A stretch of 64,000 nt of DNA from Peptoniphilaceae bacterium (GTDB lineage: Bacteria; Bacillota; Clostridia; Tissierellales; Peptoniphilaceae). The position numbers and the translations under genes were made by a program. Below are positions 43,851 to 53,693 of this stretch, piece after piece. The stretch is taken from the NCBI GenBank assembly GCA_902363535.1, contig CABJAE010000011.1, forward strand, positions 13,490 to 77,489. The letters are read 5' to 3'. The first letter of the stretch is position 1. Every line of letters begins with the position of its first letter. The notes beneath the pieces are model-generated. The model searched no databases and was not told the origin of the DNA. It saw only the letters and a list, made by a program, of their open reading frames with translations.

Positions 43851-46265
43851 TTAAATTTCCTTCTTAATTTCTTTTTCGATATAGCATTCCAGCAAGTCGT
43901 TGACTTGAATGTCGTTGAAGTTTTCCACCATGAGGCCGCCTTCGTACCCTTGAGCGATTTCCTTGGCGTCGTCTTGGAAGCGCTTCAACGAAGAGATGGG
44001 GCCTTCGTGAATAATCACGTCGTCGCGCAGGACTTTAACGAATGCTTTTCGTGCAATTTTTCCCTTGAGAACGTAAATACCGGCGACGATGTCGTTGGAG
44101 GGAAGCTTGAAGGTTTCGCGAACCTCGCAGCGCCCCAGAACTTCTTCGGTGATTTCCGGTGTCAACATACCGCTAATGGCATTTTTCACGTCGTTTAGGA
44201 TGTCGTAAATGACGCGATAAGTGCGCACATCCACTTCTTCTTGTTTAGCCAACTCGATGGCGTTAATGTTCGGGCGTACATTAAAACCGATGACCAAAGC
44301 ATTGGACGCGGAGGCCAGGTTAATGTCGCTTTCATTGATTCCGCCGGTGCCGGAGTGAATGATGTTTACTTGCACTTCATCCACATCTTCGTTGTCGTTT
44401 AATTTCAAGAGGGATTGGTTCAGCGCTTCTACCGTCCCCTTGACGTCGGCCTTGACGACCAGGTTCAGATCCTTGAGCTCGCCTTCTTTGATCTTGTCGA
44501 AGAGATTGTTCAGGGATACCTTGTTCTTGGAGGCCAGCTTTTCTTCCCGTTCGTGGGCGATGTTTCTCGCGGCAATTTCTCTCGCGGTCTTTTCATCTTG
44601 AACGGCATAGACCGTATCCCCTGCGTTGGGAACGCCGTCGAGCCCCAGAACCACAACCGGAGTGGCCGGACCGGCCGTCTTCAAGCGCTTCTTCTTGTCA
44701 TCGGTCATGGCCCGAATGTGGCCGTAGCAGGTACCGCTGACGATATAGCTGTCGCTGGTTAAGGTGCCCTTTTGCACGAGAATGGTAGCCATGGGGCCCT
44801 TGCCCTTGTCGAGACGGGCTTCCACAATGGTGCCGATGGCCAGGCGATCGGGATTGGCCTTCAGTTCCAATACTTCTGCTACGAGAAGCACCATGTCGAG
44901 AAGCTCGGGAATCCCTTCCTTCGTCTTTGCAGAGACTTCGACCATAATGGTGTCGCCACCCCAATCTTCGCAAACCAGGCCTTCTTCAGTTAATTCCTGG
45001 CGCACGCGATCGGGATTCGCGCCTTCTCTGTCGATTTTATTAATGGCGACGATAATGGGCACGTCGGCTGCCTTGGCGTGGTGAATCGCCTCTCTCGTTT
45101 GCGGCATGACGCCGTCATCGGCTGCGACGACGAGGATGGCGATGTCCGTAATGGACGCCCCTCTGGAGCGCATGGCCGTAAAGGCTTCGTGACCCGGCGT
45201 ATCCAAAAACGTAATCAGTTTGCCGTTGGCCGAAACTTGGTAGGCGCCGATGTGTTGGGTAATGCCGCCGGCTTCCGATGCGGTGACGTGGCTCTTTTTA
45301 ATGACGTCCAAAATCGAGGTTTTGCCGTGGTCGACGTGGCCCATAACCGTAACGACCGGCGGTCGTTCCACCAAACTGTCTTCGGGATCTTCCTGATCTA
45401 AATTGTAGATCTCTTCGATATTCGAATCCGATTCGGAAATAAATTCGATCTCGATAGAAAGTTCGTCGGCTAAAATTTCAATGACATCCCGATCGATGGA
45501 TTCGTTTTGTGTCGCCATAACACCTAATCCGATTAATTTTGTTATAACTTGTGCCAAGCTGATGCCGACTGTGTCGGCAAATTCCTTCACCGTTAAGGGT
45601 GCCTTGATCTTAATAGCCCCGTCCCCCTTTACATCTTCCTTCGCCATACGTTCTTTACGCTTTTGGCTTCTGGACTTTTTCTTCGGCGCCTTGGGTTTTT
45701 CAAAATCTTGAACCCGTTGGCCGCCCTCTTCCCTGTTGCGCGCTTTTTTCGCTTCTTTTTGTTTTTTCTTCTTGTTCTTCTTTTTATCGGAATGCTTGCC
45801 GCCCGTGCCGTCTGAAAATTGCTTTTCTTCGTGAACATTCACGTCCTCTGCGCTCTTTTCAGGCTCTTTGCGTAAAGGCGTAGGCGCTTCTTTGGCCGCA
45901 GCCGGTTCCGCTTGTTTGCGGGGTTTTTGCGGCTCTTTTTTTTCTTCGGATTTCTTCGGCATCTTCTCTTCTTTTTTCGGCTTCGACTCCTTGGTCTCAG
46001 GCGCAGGTTTTTTCACAGGTGCCGCTTCCTGTTTTTTCTCTTTCTTCGCCTTGGTTTCGGTATCTTTCTTTTCCGGTTCGTTTTCGCCCGTACTCTGGGC
46101 GCTTTGCGCCTTTCGGATATAATTCAAAAGATCCTTTTGCTGCTCTTCAGTTAAAGTACTCATGTGACTTTTCACGGTAATATCCGCCCGGGCCAGAATT
46201 TCCATTAAATCCTTGCTGGCCATGCCGTATTCCTTGGCTACCGTATACACTCGTTTGTTCGACAT
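43851..46265 (-). CDS. infB: Translation initiation factor IF-2
   Basis: An 804-residue IF-2. A very charged Lys/Glu-rich N-terminal region (about 50-215) follows a small IF2_N motif. The GTPase domain has GHVDHGKTS near residue 308, DTPGHEAF and NKIDR. EF-Tu-like domain 2 and the two C-terminal domains are present. It places initiator tRNA on the ribosome. A strong AAGGAGG site precedes the ATG. Confidence 0.97.
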   Translation of the reverse strand: MSNKRVYTVAKEYGMASKDLMEILARADITVKSHMSTLTEEQQKDLLNYIRKAQSAQSTGENEPEKKDTETKAKKEKKQEAAPVKKPAPETKESKPKKEEKMPKKSEEKKEPQKPRKQAEPAAAKEAPTPLRKEPEKSAEDVNVHEEKQFSDGTGGKHSDKKKNKKKKQKEAKKARNREEGGQRVQDFEKPKAPKKKSRSQKRKERMAKEDVKGDGAIKIKAPLTVKEFADTVGISLAQVITKLIGLGVMATQNESIDRDVIEILADELSIEIEFISESDSNIEEIYNLDQEDPEDSLVERPPVVTVMGHVDHGKTSILDVIKKSHVTASEAGGITQHIGAYQVSANGKLITFLDTPGHEAFTAMRSRGASITDIAILVVAADDGVMPQTREAIHHAKAADVPIIVAINKIDREGANPDRVRQELTEEGLVCEDWGGDTIMVEVSAKTKEGIPELLDMVLLVAEVLELKANPDRLAIGTIVEARLDKGKGPMATILVQKGTLTSDSYIVSGTCYGHIRAMTDDKKKRLKTAGPATPVVVLGLDGVPNAGDTVYAVQDEKTAREIAARNIAHEREEKLASKNKVSLNNLFDKIKEGELKDLNLVVKADVKGTVEALNQSLLKLNDNEDVDEVQVNIIHSGTGGINESDINLASASNALVIGFNVRPNINAIELAKQEEVDVRTYRVIYDILNDVKNAISGMLTPEITEEVLGRCEVRETFKLPSNDIVAGIYVLKGKIARKAFVKVLRDDVIIHEGPISSLKRFQDDAKEIAQGYEGGLMVENFNDIQVNDLLECYIEKEIKKEI

Positions 46266-46291
46266 GAGAACACCTCCTTAATATAAGGGGT

Positions 46292-46561
46292 TTATAGATC
46301 TGAAAGTGATTTGCGCAGCGATTCAATGGCCTCTTCGGACAAATCTTTGCCCAATGCCTTATAGATGGCCTTCGATTTAATCGCCTTATTTAAACACTTT
46401 ATATCTTTACAAACATAAGCACCTCTGCCGTTTGCTTTTCCCGTTTCATCTATAAAAACCTCTTGTTCTTTATTTTTTACGATTCGTGTGAGCTCTTTTT
46501 TCGGTTTCGATTCTGAACACCCGACGCATTTGCGCAAGGGCACTTTTTTTGGCTTGTTCAT
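46292..46561 (-). CDS. rnpM: YlxR/RnpM family RNA-binding protein
   Basis: An 89-residue DUF448 protein with the RKCVGCSESKPKKEL start and GRGAYVC core. The family member YlxR of Bacillus, now called RnpM, binds RNase P RNA and lowers its activity. The usual L7Ae-like ylxQ that follows it in Bacillus is absent, and infB comes next. Confidence 0.9.
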   Translation of the reverse strand: MNKPKKVPLRKCVGCSESKPKKELTRIVKNKEQEVFIDETGKANGRGAYVCKDIKCLNKAIKSKAIYKALGKDLSEEAIESLRKSLSDL

Positions 46562-46573
46562 GGATGAATCCTC

Positions 46574-47863
46574 TTACTCATCTTCTTTCGCTTTCTCCGC
46601 TTCTTCTTCGTAATCTTCTTCCGAGGACGAATCCGCGTCTTTAAATAGATCCGATAAGTCCATGCCCGTTAAGCCGCCGATGCTGGCGAAATTATCGGCC
46701 TCATTGGATTCGATTTTTTCTTCGACGGGAGAATATTCATCTGCCGCTGACACGTCCGGCGCCTCGGCTTGGGTATTTTCGAAGTAGGTTCTGAAGTCGT
46801 CTGCATCCATTCCCAAAGAATCCAGGTATTCGTCAAATTGGGTTTCGGATTTTATGTCAATCTTCCAATTGGTCAATTTCGCTGCCAGACGTGCGTTTTG
46901 GCCTTCCTTGCCAATGGCCAAGGACAGTTGATAGTCCGGAACCACGACCATGGCCGATTTCTCCCGTTGATTGATGAAAACTTCCACTACTTTCGACGGG
47001 CTCAAGGCGTTGCCGATAAAGGCGGCAATGTCTTTTTCCCAAATGACGATGTCAATTTTTTCATCGTGGAGCTCGTCGACGATGGTCTTCACGCGGCTGC
47101 CTTTAAATCCGACGCAGGCGCCCAGGGGATCCACGTCCTCGTCCTTGCTGAACACGGCGATCTTCGTTCGGCTTCCGGCTTCTCTCGCAATGGAAAAGAT
47201 TTCGACGATGCCGTCGTGAATTTCCGGTACCTCCAGTTCAAAGAGGCGGCGCACCAGATTGGGATGGCTTCTGGAGAGCACGATTTGCGGCCCTTTGGGC
47301 TGCTTATTTACTTCCAGTACCAACATTTTGTAGCGATCGCCTTGGTGGTAGGACTCCCCTTGAATTTGCTCCGATACGGGCAAAATGGCTTCGGTTTTTC
47401 CTAAATCCACAAAGACATTGCCTTTGGTCACTCTTTGTACGTCACATGTAATGATTTCATTTTCCCGATCGGCGTAATCGTCGTAAATCACGTCGCGCTC
47501 GGCGTCTTTGATCCGTTGAATGACGACTTGTCTCGCCGTTTGTGCAGCGATGCGGCCGAATTTTTCCGGATCGATTTTTTCGTAATAAATGTCGCCGATT
47601 TCGAGCCTCGGGTTTTCTCTTCGCGCATCTTCCACGGCGATTTCCGTGTTCTCGTCAAAGACTTCATCCACCACTTCTTTTTCGGCGGCCAGGGAAATTT
47701 CTCCCGTATCCCGATTGATTTCAACAATGACATTCTGTGTCGTTCCGAAATTTTTCTTGTAGCTGGACACAAGAGCCGTTTCCAGGGCCTCGATAATCAC
47801 GTCTTCCGGGATTCCTTTTTCGCTTTCCAATTGCTTCAGAGCTAAAATAAACTCTTCGTTCAT
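46574..47863 (-). CDS. nusA: Transcription termination/antitermination factor NusA
   Basis: A 429-residue NusA: N-terminal RNA polymerase-binding domain, S1 domain, and two KH domains (GACVGFKGSRVKTIVDEL and SLAIGKEGQNARLAAKLT). An acidic tail (about 345-429) takes the place of the AR repeats of proteobacteria. The AGGAGG site lies unusually far (13 bases) from the ATG, which may lower translation. Its operon is headed by a terminator just before rimP, suggesting autogenous control. Confidence 0.96.
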   Translation of the reverse strand: MNEEFILALKQLESEKGIPEDVIIEALETALVSSYKKNFGTTQNVIVEINRDTGEISLAAEKEVVDEVFDENTEIAVEDARRENPRLEIGDIYYEKIDPEKFGRIAAQTARQVVIQRIKDAERDVIYDDYADRENEIITCDVQRVTKGNVFVDLGKTEAILPVSEQIQGESYHQGDRYKMLVLEVNKQPKGPQIVLSRSHPNLVRRLFELEVPEIHDGIVEIFSIAREAGSRTKIAVFSKDEDVDPLGACVGFKGSRVKTIVDELHDEKIDIVIWEKDIAAFIGNALSPSKVVEVFINQREKSAMVVVPDYQLSLAIGKEGQNARLAAKLTNWKIDIKSETQFDEYLDSLGMDADDFRTYFENTQAEAPDVSAADEYSPVEEKIESNEADNFASIGGLTGMDLSDLFKDADSSSEEDYEEEAEKAKEDE

Positions 47864-47880
47864 CGTTTTTTCTTTGCCTC

Positions 47881-48342
47881 CTAAAATTCAATGACCTGTC
47901 GCATTAATGAGATGGATTTTGAATCAAAGGTGACAATATTTCCATCTTCTGTGCGGATATCCACGGTGTCGTCGCCGTAGTCCGCTAAAATACCTACATA
48001 TTCTTTTTGGTCGTTTACTTTTTTGTACAGGTGAACCTCGACCTTTTTTCCCATGTTCCTGCGGTAATCATCTTTCGTGCGAATGGGCCGATCCAATCCG
48101 GGGGACTGAACCTCCAGGGTATACTTGCCTTCAAACAAATCCTTGTCGTCGATCATGTCTCCTACGGCACGGGATATATCGGCGCAGTCGTCGATTTGCA
48201 CCCCATCGGGATGATACACCGTAATTATAATGCGCGACGGATTTTTGTTGGTGATGGCAATTTCCACCACCTCATACTCTCGCTCGGCGGCCGCTTTTTC
48301 CGCCGCCTCCGAAACAATCGCGCGTACTTGAGAATGTTTCAA
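47881..48342 (-). CDS. rimP: Ribosome maturation factor RimP
   Basis: A 153-residue RimP, needed for 30S maturation, with SPGLDRPIRTKDDYRRNMGK in the centre and an SH3-like C-terminal domain. An ATG at 48357 is in frame, but GGAGGTG inside that frame points to the TTG at 48342 as the real start, giving MKHSQVRAIV. The upstream hairpin and T-run (48358-48388) end just before this ribosome site, so transcription reaching rimP must pass a terminator. Confidence 0.92.
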   Translation of the reverse strand: MKHSQVRAIVSEAAEKAAAEREYEVVEIAITNKNPSRIIITVYHPDGVQIDDCADISRAVGDMIDDKDLFEGKYTLEVQSPGLDRPIRTKDDYRRNMGKKVEVHLYKKVNDQKEYVGILADYGDDTVDIRTEDGNIVTFDSKSISLMRQVIEF

Positions 48343-48357
48343 GAACTCACCTCCCAT

Positions 48358-48388
48358 AAAAAACTAGAGTGGTGGACCCACTCTAGTT
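48358..48388 (-). terminator. Intrinsic terminator in the leader of rimP-nusA
   Basis: An 11-pair perfect stem with a five-base loop (48362-48388), followed in leftward reading by a run of T residues that ends directly at the rimP ribosome binding site. It lies downstream of the predicted rimP promoter, so it acts as an attenuator as well as the polC terminator. Confidence 0.85.
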
Positions 48389-48409
48389 CTACTCGTCTAT
48401 CTTTTCTTT

Positions 48410-48438
48410 AGTATATCACATTTTGGCACTATCGCCAA
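48410..48438 (-). promoter_or_regulatory. Predicted promoter of rimP-nusA-infB, inside the end of polC
   Basis: Minus strand TTGGCG (48433-48438), 17-base spacer ending in TGA, then TATACT (48410-48415). The leader would be about 60 bases, with the terminator hairpin inside it. Confidence 0.6.
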
Positions 48439-51400
48439 TAAGATCCATCATGCTTAACTGGTTATCTTTCGGGATTCCTTGAAGGGCGCCGTGGGCTTTC
48501 AGGGTCTCTACGACGGTTTTCGACGCGCCGCTTCGATTCACCATGTCTTCAACGGAAAGGAAGGGCTGTTCGTTCATGGCCTCATAAATTTCCTTCGCCA
48601 CCGTATGGCCGATCCCCTGAAGGGAACTGATGGGCAGAAGCACCTTGTTTTCGTAGACGGAAAATTTCTCGTAATGAGAGGCACCTAAGTGAATGGGCTC
48701 GAATTCGTAGCCTCGCGCCATCATTTCCAATACGACTTTCAAAATAGGGATTTCAGACAGTTCCGCTTTCGTCGCCTCGTCGTTTCCTTCGATCCATTCA
48801 ACACGCTGTTTAACGGCGTCATAGCCTTGAACCAAAAGGTCGCCGTTTAGGTCGGAAAGTTTTGTCGTAAAATAGGCGGCGTAAAAGGCCAGCGGGTAAT
48901 GAACCTTGTACCAGGCGATGCGAAGACTGGTCATGACGTAGGCCACCGCATGGGCTCTGGGGAACATGTACTTGATTTTTTCGCAACTTTCAAAGTACCA
49001 ACTCGGCACGTCCAATGTCTTTAACACGTCCATGTATTTTTCGGGAAGACCGCGTCCTTTTCGTACAGCTTCCATGGTGTCGAAGGCCACTTTGTTTTCC
49101 GCACCGGCAATAATCAGGTAGTTCATAATATCTTCCCGCGTACTGATGACTTCGGAGATCGTCGCCTTACTTGAGTGGACGAGATCCTGTGCATTTCCCG
49201 TCCACACGTCGGTGCCGTGGGAAAGGCCTGAAATATTGACCAACTCGCCGAAGGTGGCGGGCTTCGTGTCCATGAGCATGCGCACGACGAAGTCTGTGCC
49301 GAACTCGGGAATCCCCAGGGTGCCCGTAGGCGACGAGAATAGGGATTCGTCGACTTTTAGCGCGTCGGCGGATGTAAACAGGCTCATGACTTCGGGATCG
49401 TCCATGGGAATGTCTTCCATGGCCACGCCGGTTAAGTCTTCCAACATGCGGAGAATTGTGGGCGCATCGTGGCCAAGGATGTCCAGTTTTAAAATATTTT
49501 CGCTAATGGAGTGGTAGTCGAAGTGTGTGGTAATGACGTTTTTCTTCTTCTCATCCGCCGGATACTGAATGGGCGTGAAGTGGTGAATGTCTTCGTCTTT
49601 CGGCACGACCATTATGCCGCCCGGGTGTTGGCCGCTTGTCCGCTTCACTCCTTCGATGCCCTTTGCCAAACGCAGGATCTCCACGGGGTTTTTCTGAAGA
49701 TTGTTTTCTTCGGTAAATTTCTTCACCAGGCCGAAGGCGGTCTTTTCCGCCAAGGTACCGATGGTGCCGGCGCGGAAGACGAAGCCCTCGCCGAAGTAAT
49801 CTTCGATGAATTTGTGGGCGGTGGGCTGATACTCCCCGGCGAAGTTTAAGTCGATGTCCGGTTCTTTGTCGCCGTAGAAACCTAAAAAGACTTCGAAGGG
49901 AATTTTATGGCCGTCGCGAATCAATGGCTCGCCACAGACCGGACAGTTTTTTCTCGGCAAATCGAAGCCGGTGCTCACTTTTCCGTCGTCGATAAATTCA
50001 CTGTGTTTGCACTTGCTGCAAACATAGTGGGGCATAAGGGGATTGACTTCCGTGATTCCCGTCATGGTGGCGACAAAAGAGGAGCCGACGGAGCCACGGG
50101 AGCCGACGTAATAGCCGTCGGCGTTGGATTTTTCGACGAGCTGTTGGGCGATTTTGTACATGACCGCGTAGCCGTTTCCGATAATGCTTTCAAGCTCCGT
50201 GTTCAGGCGATCTTCCACTATTTTCGGCAGGGAATCGCCATAGATTTCCCGCGCCCGTTTAAAGGCATCGGCCTTTAAATCCACGTCGGCATTTTTAATT
50301 TTCGGCGGAAATTTCCCCGAGGGAATGGGCGGAAATACCTCGATGGAATCGGCGATCTTTTTTGGATTGTCGATGACGACGGCTTCGGCATCGCCTGCGA
50401 GAAAAGAAAAGGCTTCGAGCATTTCGTCGGTGGTCATAAAATAGGCGCCGCCATTTGTAAAGGGACGGCCGCGGAATTTCGAGTATTCCAATATCTCGAG
50501 AAATTCGGCATTCTCTTTGTTCATATAGCGCACGTCTGAAGAGGCGATGACGGGAATATCCAGGCTTCGGCCTAAATCGAGCAAGTCGCGAATCATGGCT
50601 TTTCCGTCTTCTTCGCTTCGCAACAGACCGTCGGCATAGGCCCGCTCGTAGCGAGATACGGGCGCCACCTCAATGTAATCCAGAATGGACGCGATCCTCT
50701 TGAGCTCATCGTCCGACGCGCCGCGCAAGTAGGCGTCGATTAGTTCGCCCCCTTCTCCCCCGGAGCCGAGAATAAAGTTATTCTTCGATTTCAGCACTTC
50801 CGATTTCAACATGCGGGCCGTTCGGAAGAAGTGATCCATGTGCGAGGCGGAGATCAAGTGGTACATGGCCGTAAGTCCCTCGAGATTTTTCGGGAAAATC
50901 GTGAGCTTCGTCGGAAATGATTTTTCCGGCGACTTCGGTTTTAGGCGATTGAGATCCTCAGGATTCTCGATGCCGATCTTCGCCGCCATGGCCTGAAGCT
51001 GAATAAAGAGCTCCGCCGTGGCCTCGGCGTCGTTGACGGCGCGGTGGGCGCCCTGCAAATTGATGCCGAAGCGCTTCGCCAAGGTGCCTAATTTATAATT
51101 TTTCACCTGAATGTCCAAGGAACGTGCCAGAAGCAAGGTGTCGATGGTGGCATAGGGGACTTTTCCCTTCCGCCTGAATTCGATAAACCGCGAGTCGAAG
51201 GAAGCGTTGTGTGCAACCAAAATGCTGTCGTCGATAAATGCCTCAAAGCGAGGGAGCACCACGTCGATGGGATCGGCATCGGCCACCATGTCGTTTGTAA
51301 TGTGGGTTAATTCCACCACCTTCGGCGGAATGGGCTGCATGGGATTCACGAAAGTGGAGAAGCGATCCACGATGCGACCGTCTCGAATTTTCACGGCGCC

Positions 51401-52630
51401 GATTTCCGTCACCTCGTCGAAGCGCGGCGAAAAGCCCGTAGTCTCTAAGTCAAAGACCACGTAACTTGCCCCGTATTGAGCGTTCCCGGGGTTTTTAAAG
51501 ATATGCTCTCCGTCGTCCACCACATCGGCATCCACGCCGTAGAGAATGCGAATGTCGTGCTTCTTTGCAGCGCTCATGGCATCGGGATAGCCCTGCACCA
51601 CATTGTCGTCGGTAATGGCGATGGCCTCGTGGCCCCAGGCCTTGGCCTGCTTCGCGAAATCGTCGATGGTGTTGGTGCCGTCCATATTGCTCATTTTCGT
51701 GTGGACGTGCAGCTCGATGCGCTTTTTCGCGCTTTTGTCCTCCCGTTTTTGCGTGGGAACCACCTTCATATTTCGCGCAACGACGCTTTCCCTGCGGTCG
51801 AAACTGTCGAAATCGTATTTCCCGTGAACGGAGACGGTCTTTCCCTTGGAAAAAGTTTGAGCAAAGGCGTCGGCTTCCTGATTTTTTACAAAAGCCTTCA
51901 CATTGGTGCTGTCCGTCCCGTCGTAAAGGGAGAGGATAAACAGGGTTTTGTCGTTTTTTATGGGTCGCTCGTCGAAGTCGAAGACGGATCCCGTAATGGT
52001 GACGGTCTCACCGACGCGACAGTCGCCTATGGGCGTCGGGGGTTCAAATTTATTTTTTCCGAACTGGTAAACTTCGTCGCTCTTCGCCTTTTCCTTCGCC
52101 GCAGGCGCTTCGATCTTTATGCCGTCGCTGAACACCGATTCTTCGCTCTCGATCAACTCGTCCAAAGCACTCAATTCGCAGTCCCCGTCCGGACAGGCGC
52201 ATTCCAGGAAATAGCGCCGACCGGTGATTTCTTCGAGCCTGCTTTCGATGTGCATGGAGAGGACGGTCTTTTCCACTGTGGCGTTGGGCACATGAAGCGT
52301 AATGCGGCTTTCCTTCATGATAAAACAGTCACGCTCGAGCCAAGCATCGGATGCGGTAATGGAGGCCTTTAAAAAATTATAGATTTCATCTTCCGTGTAC
52401 GCCGCCCGCTCCGCTTGCTTTTCCCGGTAATTTGTCTTGACCGCAAGGGTGGGATAGCATTTTTTCAGAAGCGTTTCAAATTCATCGCGCCAATCCCCTT
52501 CTTCACAATCCATTTCCAGTGTCAAACCGGCAAGCGTCCGATTATAGATCACTTTTTTTATGGGCAGGGATTTATTTAAAATAAAATCCATCAAAGCGCG
52601 CTCTGATGGATGGGTGTTTTTGTCGATCAA
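48416..52630 (-). CDS. polC: DNA polymerase III PolC, alpha subunit with proofreading exonuclease
   Basis: A 1404-residue Gram-positive replicative polymerase. Order: N-terminal region, OB fold (about 210-300), PHP domain split by the exonuclease (HVHTKMSNMDG near 320), DnaQ-like 3'-5' exonuclease (VVFDLETTGFSP near 390, to about 560), PHP remainder, then palm, fingers and a zinc-binding CSKCKHSEF/CPVCGEP pair near 900. It overlaps ispG by four bases. Confidence 0.97.
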   Translation of the reverse strand: MIDKNTHPSERALMDFILNKSLPIKKVIYNRTLAGLTLEMDCEEGDWRDEFETLLKKCYPTLAVKTNYREKQAERAAYTEDEIYNFLKASITASDAWLERDCFIMKESRITLHVPNATVEKTVLSMHIESRLEEITGRRYFLECACPDGDCELSALDELIESEESVFSDGIKIEAPAAKEKAKSDEVYQFGKNKFEPPTPIGDCRVGETVTITGSVFDFDERPIKNDKTLFILSLYDGTDSTNVKAFVKNQEADAFAQTFSKGKTVSVHGKYDFDSFDRRESVVARNMKVVPTQKREDKSAKKRIELHVHTKMSNMDGTNTIDDFAKQAKAWGHEAIAITDDNVVQGYPDAMSAAKKHDIRILYGVDADVVDDGEHIFKNPGNAQYGASYVVFDLETTGFSPRFDEVTEIGAVKIRDGRIVDRFSTFVNPMQPIPPKVVELTHITNDMVADADPIDVVLPRFEAFIDDSILVAHNASFDSRFIEFRRKGKVPYATIDTLLLARSLDIQVKNYKLGTLAKRFGINLQGAHRAVNDAEATAELFIQLQAMAAKIGIENPEDLNRLKPKSPEKSFPTKLTIFPKNLEGLTAMYHLISASHMDHFFRTARMLKSEVLKSKNNFILGSGGEGGELIDAYLRGASDDELKRIASILDYIEVAPVSRYERAYADGLLRSEEDGKAMIRDLLDLGRSLDIPVIASSDVRYMNKENAEFLEILEYSKFRGRPFTNGGAYFMTTDEMLEAFSFLAGDAEAVVIDNPKKIADSIEVFPPIPSGKFPPKIKNADVDLKADAFKRAREIYGDSLPKIVEDRLNTELESIIGNGYAVMYKIAQQLVEKSNADGYYVGSRGSVGSSFVATMTGITEVNPLMPHYVCSKCKHSEFIDDGKVSTGFDLPRKNCPVCGEPLIRDGHKIPFEVFLGFYGDKEPDIDLNFAGEYQPTAHKFIEDYFGEGFVFRAGTIGTLAEKTAFGLVKKFTEENNLQKNPVEILRLAKGIEGVKRTSGQHPGGIMVVPKDEDIHHFTPIQYPADEKKKNVITTHFDYHSISENILKLDILGHDAPTILRMLEDLTGVAMEDIPMDDPEVMSLFTSADALKVDESLFSSPTGTLGIPEFGTDFVVRMLMDTKPATFGELVNISGLSHGTDVWTGNAQDLVHSSKATISEVISTREDIMNYLIIAGAENKVAFDTMEAVRKGRGLPEKYMDVLKTLDVPSWYFESCEKIKYMFPRAHAVAYVMTSLRIAWYKVHYPLAFYAAYFTTKLSDLNGDLLVQGYDAVKQRVEWIEGNDEATKAELSEIPILKVVLEMMARGYEFEPIHLGASHYEKFSVYENKVLLPISSLQGIGHTVAKEIYEAMNEQPFLSVEDMVNRSGASKTVVETLKAHGALQGIPKDNQLSMMDLIGDSAKM

Positions 52631-53685
52631 CGGTGATCCCTTTCTATTAAGTCGATAAGAGCGTCTAATAGATGCGCTTCGTCAACGGTTTCCACGACTT
52701 CGCCTTTTTTAAAGATGACGCCGCGACCATTTCCGCCGGTGATGCCGTAATCCGCCTCGCGGGCTTCGCCGGGTCCGTTGACGCGACAACCCATAATGGC
52801 GATTTTTCCTTCGAAATTCAAGGCCTTAAAGCGATCTTCCGCATCCTTAACCAAATGAATCAAGTCGATTTCCGTGCGTCCGCAGGTGGGACAGGCGACG
52901 ATGTCGATGCCCTCGCGCCTGAGGCCCAAACTCTTCAGTATGGCCTTGGCACAGTGCACTTCATCGACGGGATCGCCCGTTAAGGAGACCCGCATGGTAT
53001 CGCCAATGCCCTCTTCAAGTAAGGTACCCATGCCCACAGCCGATTTCACGATGCCGTTCATGCCGGCACCGGCCTCGGTAATGCCCAGATGAAGGGGATA
53101 ATCGCTGACGCGGGAAAATTCCCGGTAGCTTTCGATGGATTGACGCACGTCCGAGGATTTTAAAGAGACTTTAATGGCGTCGAAACCGAATTTTTCCAGT
53201 GTGGCGATTTCATCCAGTGCTGATTCCACGATGGACTTGGAGTTCACGCCACGGTATTTCTCGATGAAGGCCGGCTTCACAGAACCCGAGTTGACGCCGA
53301 TGCGGATAGATACGTTCCGCGCCTTTGCCGCATCCGCCACTTCTTTCACCTTCCAGGCCTCGCCGATATTTCCCGGATTAATGCGCAAACCGTGGACGCC
53401 GTGCTCCAATGCGTAAAGGGCCAGGCGATAATCGAATTGAATGTCGGCGATGACCGGAATGGAAATGGCGGGAATGATTTGATCCAAGGCTTCTGCATCC
53501 TCGAGATCATTGACCGCTACGCGGATAATGTCGCAGCCTGCATTTTCCAGTCGATGAATTTGATCGATGGTGGACACCGCATCTTTCGTCTTCGTGTTGG
53601 TCATGGACTGAATGCTAATGGGAGCGCCGCCGCCGATTAATACGTCGCCGACAGCGATTTGTCTCGTGTGTTTAGACAAGTTCAT
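52627..53685 (-). CDS. ispG: 4-hydroxy-3-methylbut-2-en-1-yl diphosphate synthase
   Basis: A 352-residue IspG (GcpE). An N-terminal TIM barrel is followed by the 4Fe-4S cysteines in CPTCGRTE and GCRVNGPGE. It converts MEcPP, the product of IspF (6268-6756), to HMBPP. Its place between rseP and polC is where Bacillus has proS. Confidence 0.96.
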   Translation of the reverse strand: MNLSKHTRQIAVGDVLIGGGAPISIQSMTNTKTKDAVSTIDQIHRLENAGCDIIRVAVNDLEDAEALDQIIPAISIPVIADIQFDYRLALYALEHGVHGLRINPGNIGEAWKVKEVADAAKARNVSIRIGVNSGSVKPAFIEKYRGVNSKSIVESALDEIATLEKFGFDAIKVSLKSSDVRQSIESYREFSRVSDYPLHLGITEAGAGMNGIVKSAVGMGTLLEEGIGDTMRVSLTGDPVDEVHCAKAILKSLGLRREGIDIVACPTCGRTEIDLIHLVKDAEDRFKALNFEGKIAIMGCRVNGPGEAREADYGITGGNGRGVIFKKGEVVETVDEAHLLDALIDLIERDHR

Positions 53686-53693
53686 CGTCCTTT

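Noticed and set aside
45600..46120. Lys/Glu-rich repetitive stretch considered as a DNA repeat
   Set aside because: It is the low-complexity N-terminal linker of IF-2, normal for the family.
46769..47404. 211-residue plus-strand open frame
   Set aside because: Antisense to nusA with no recognisable domain or start signal.
51476..52372. 298-residue plus-strand open frame
   Set aside because: It lies entirely antisense within polC, has low-complexity Val/Gly/Phe/His-rich composition and no ribosome site; a shadow of codon bias.
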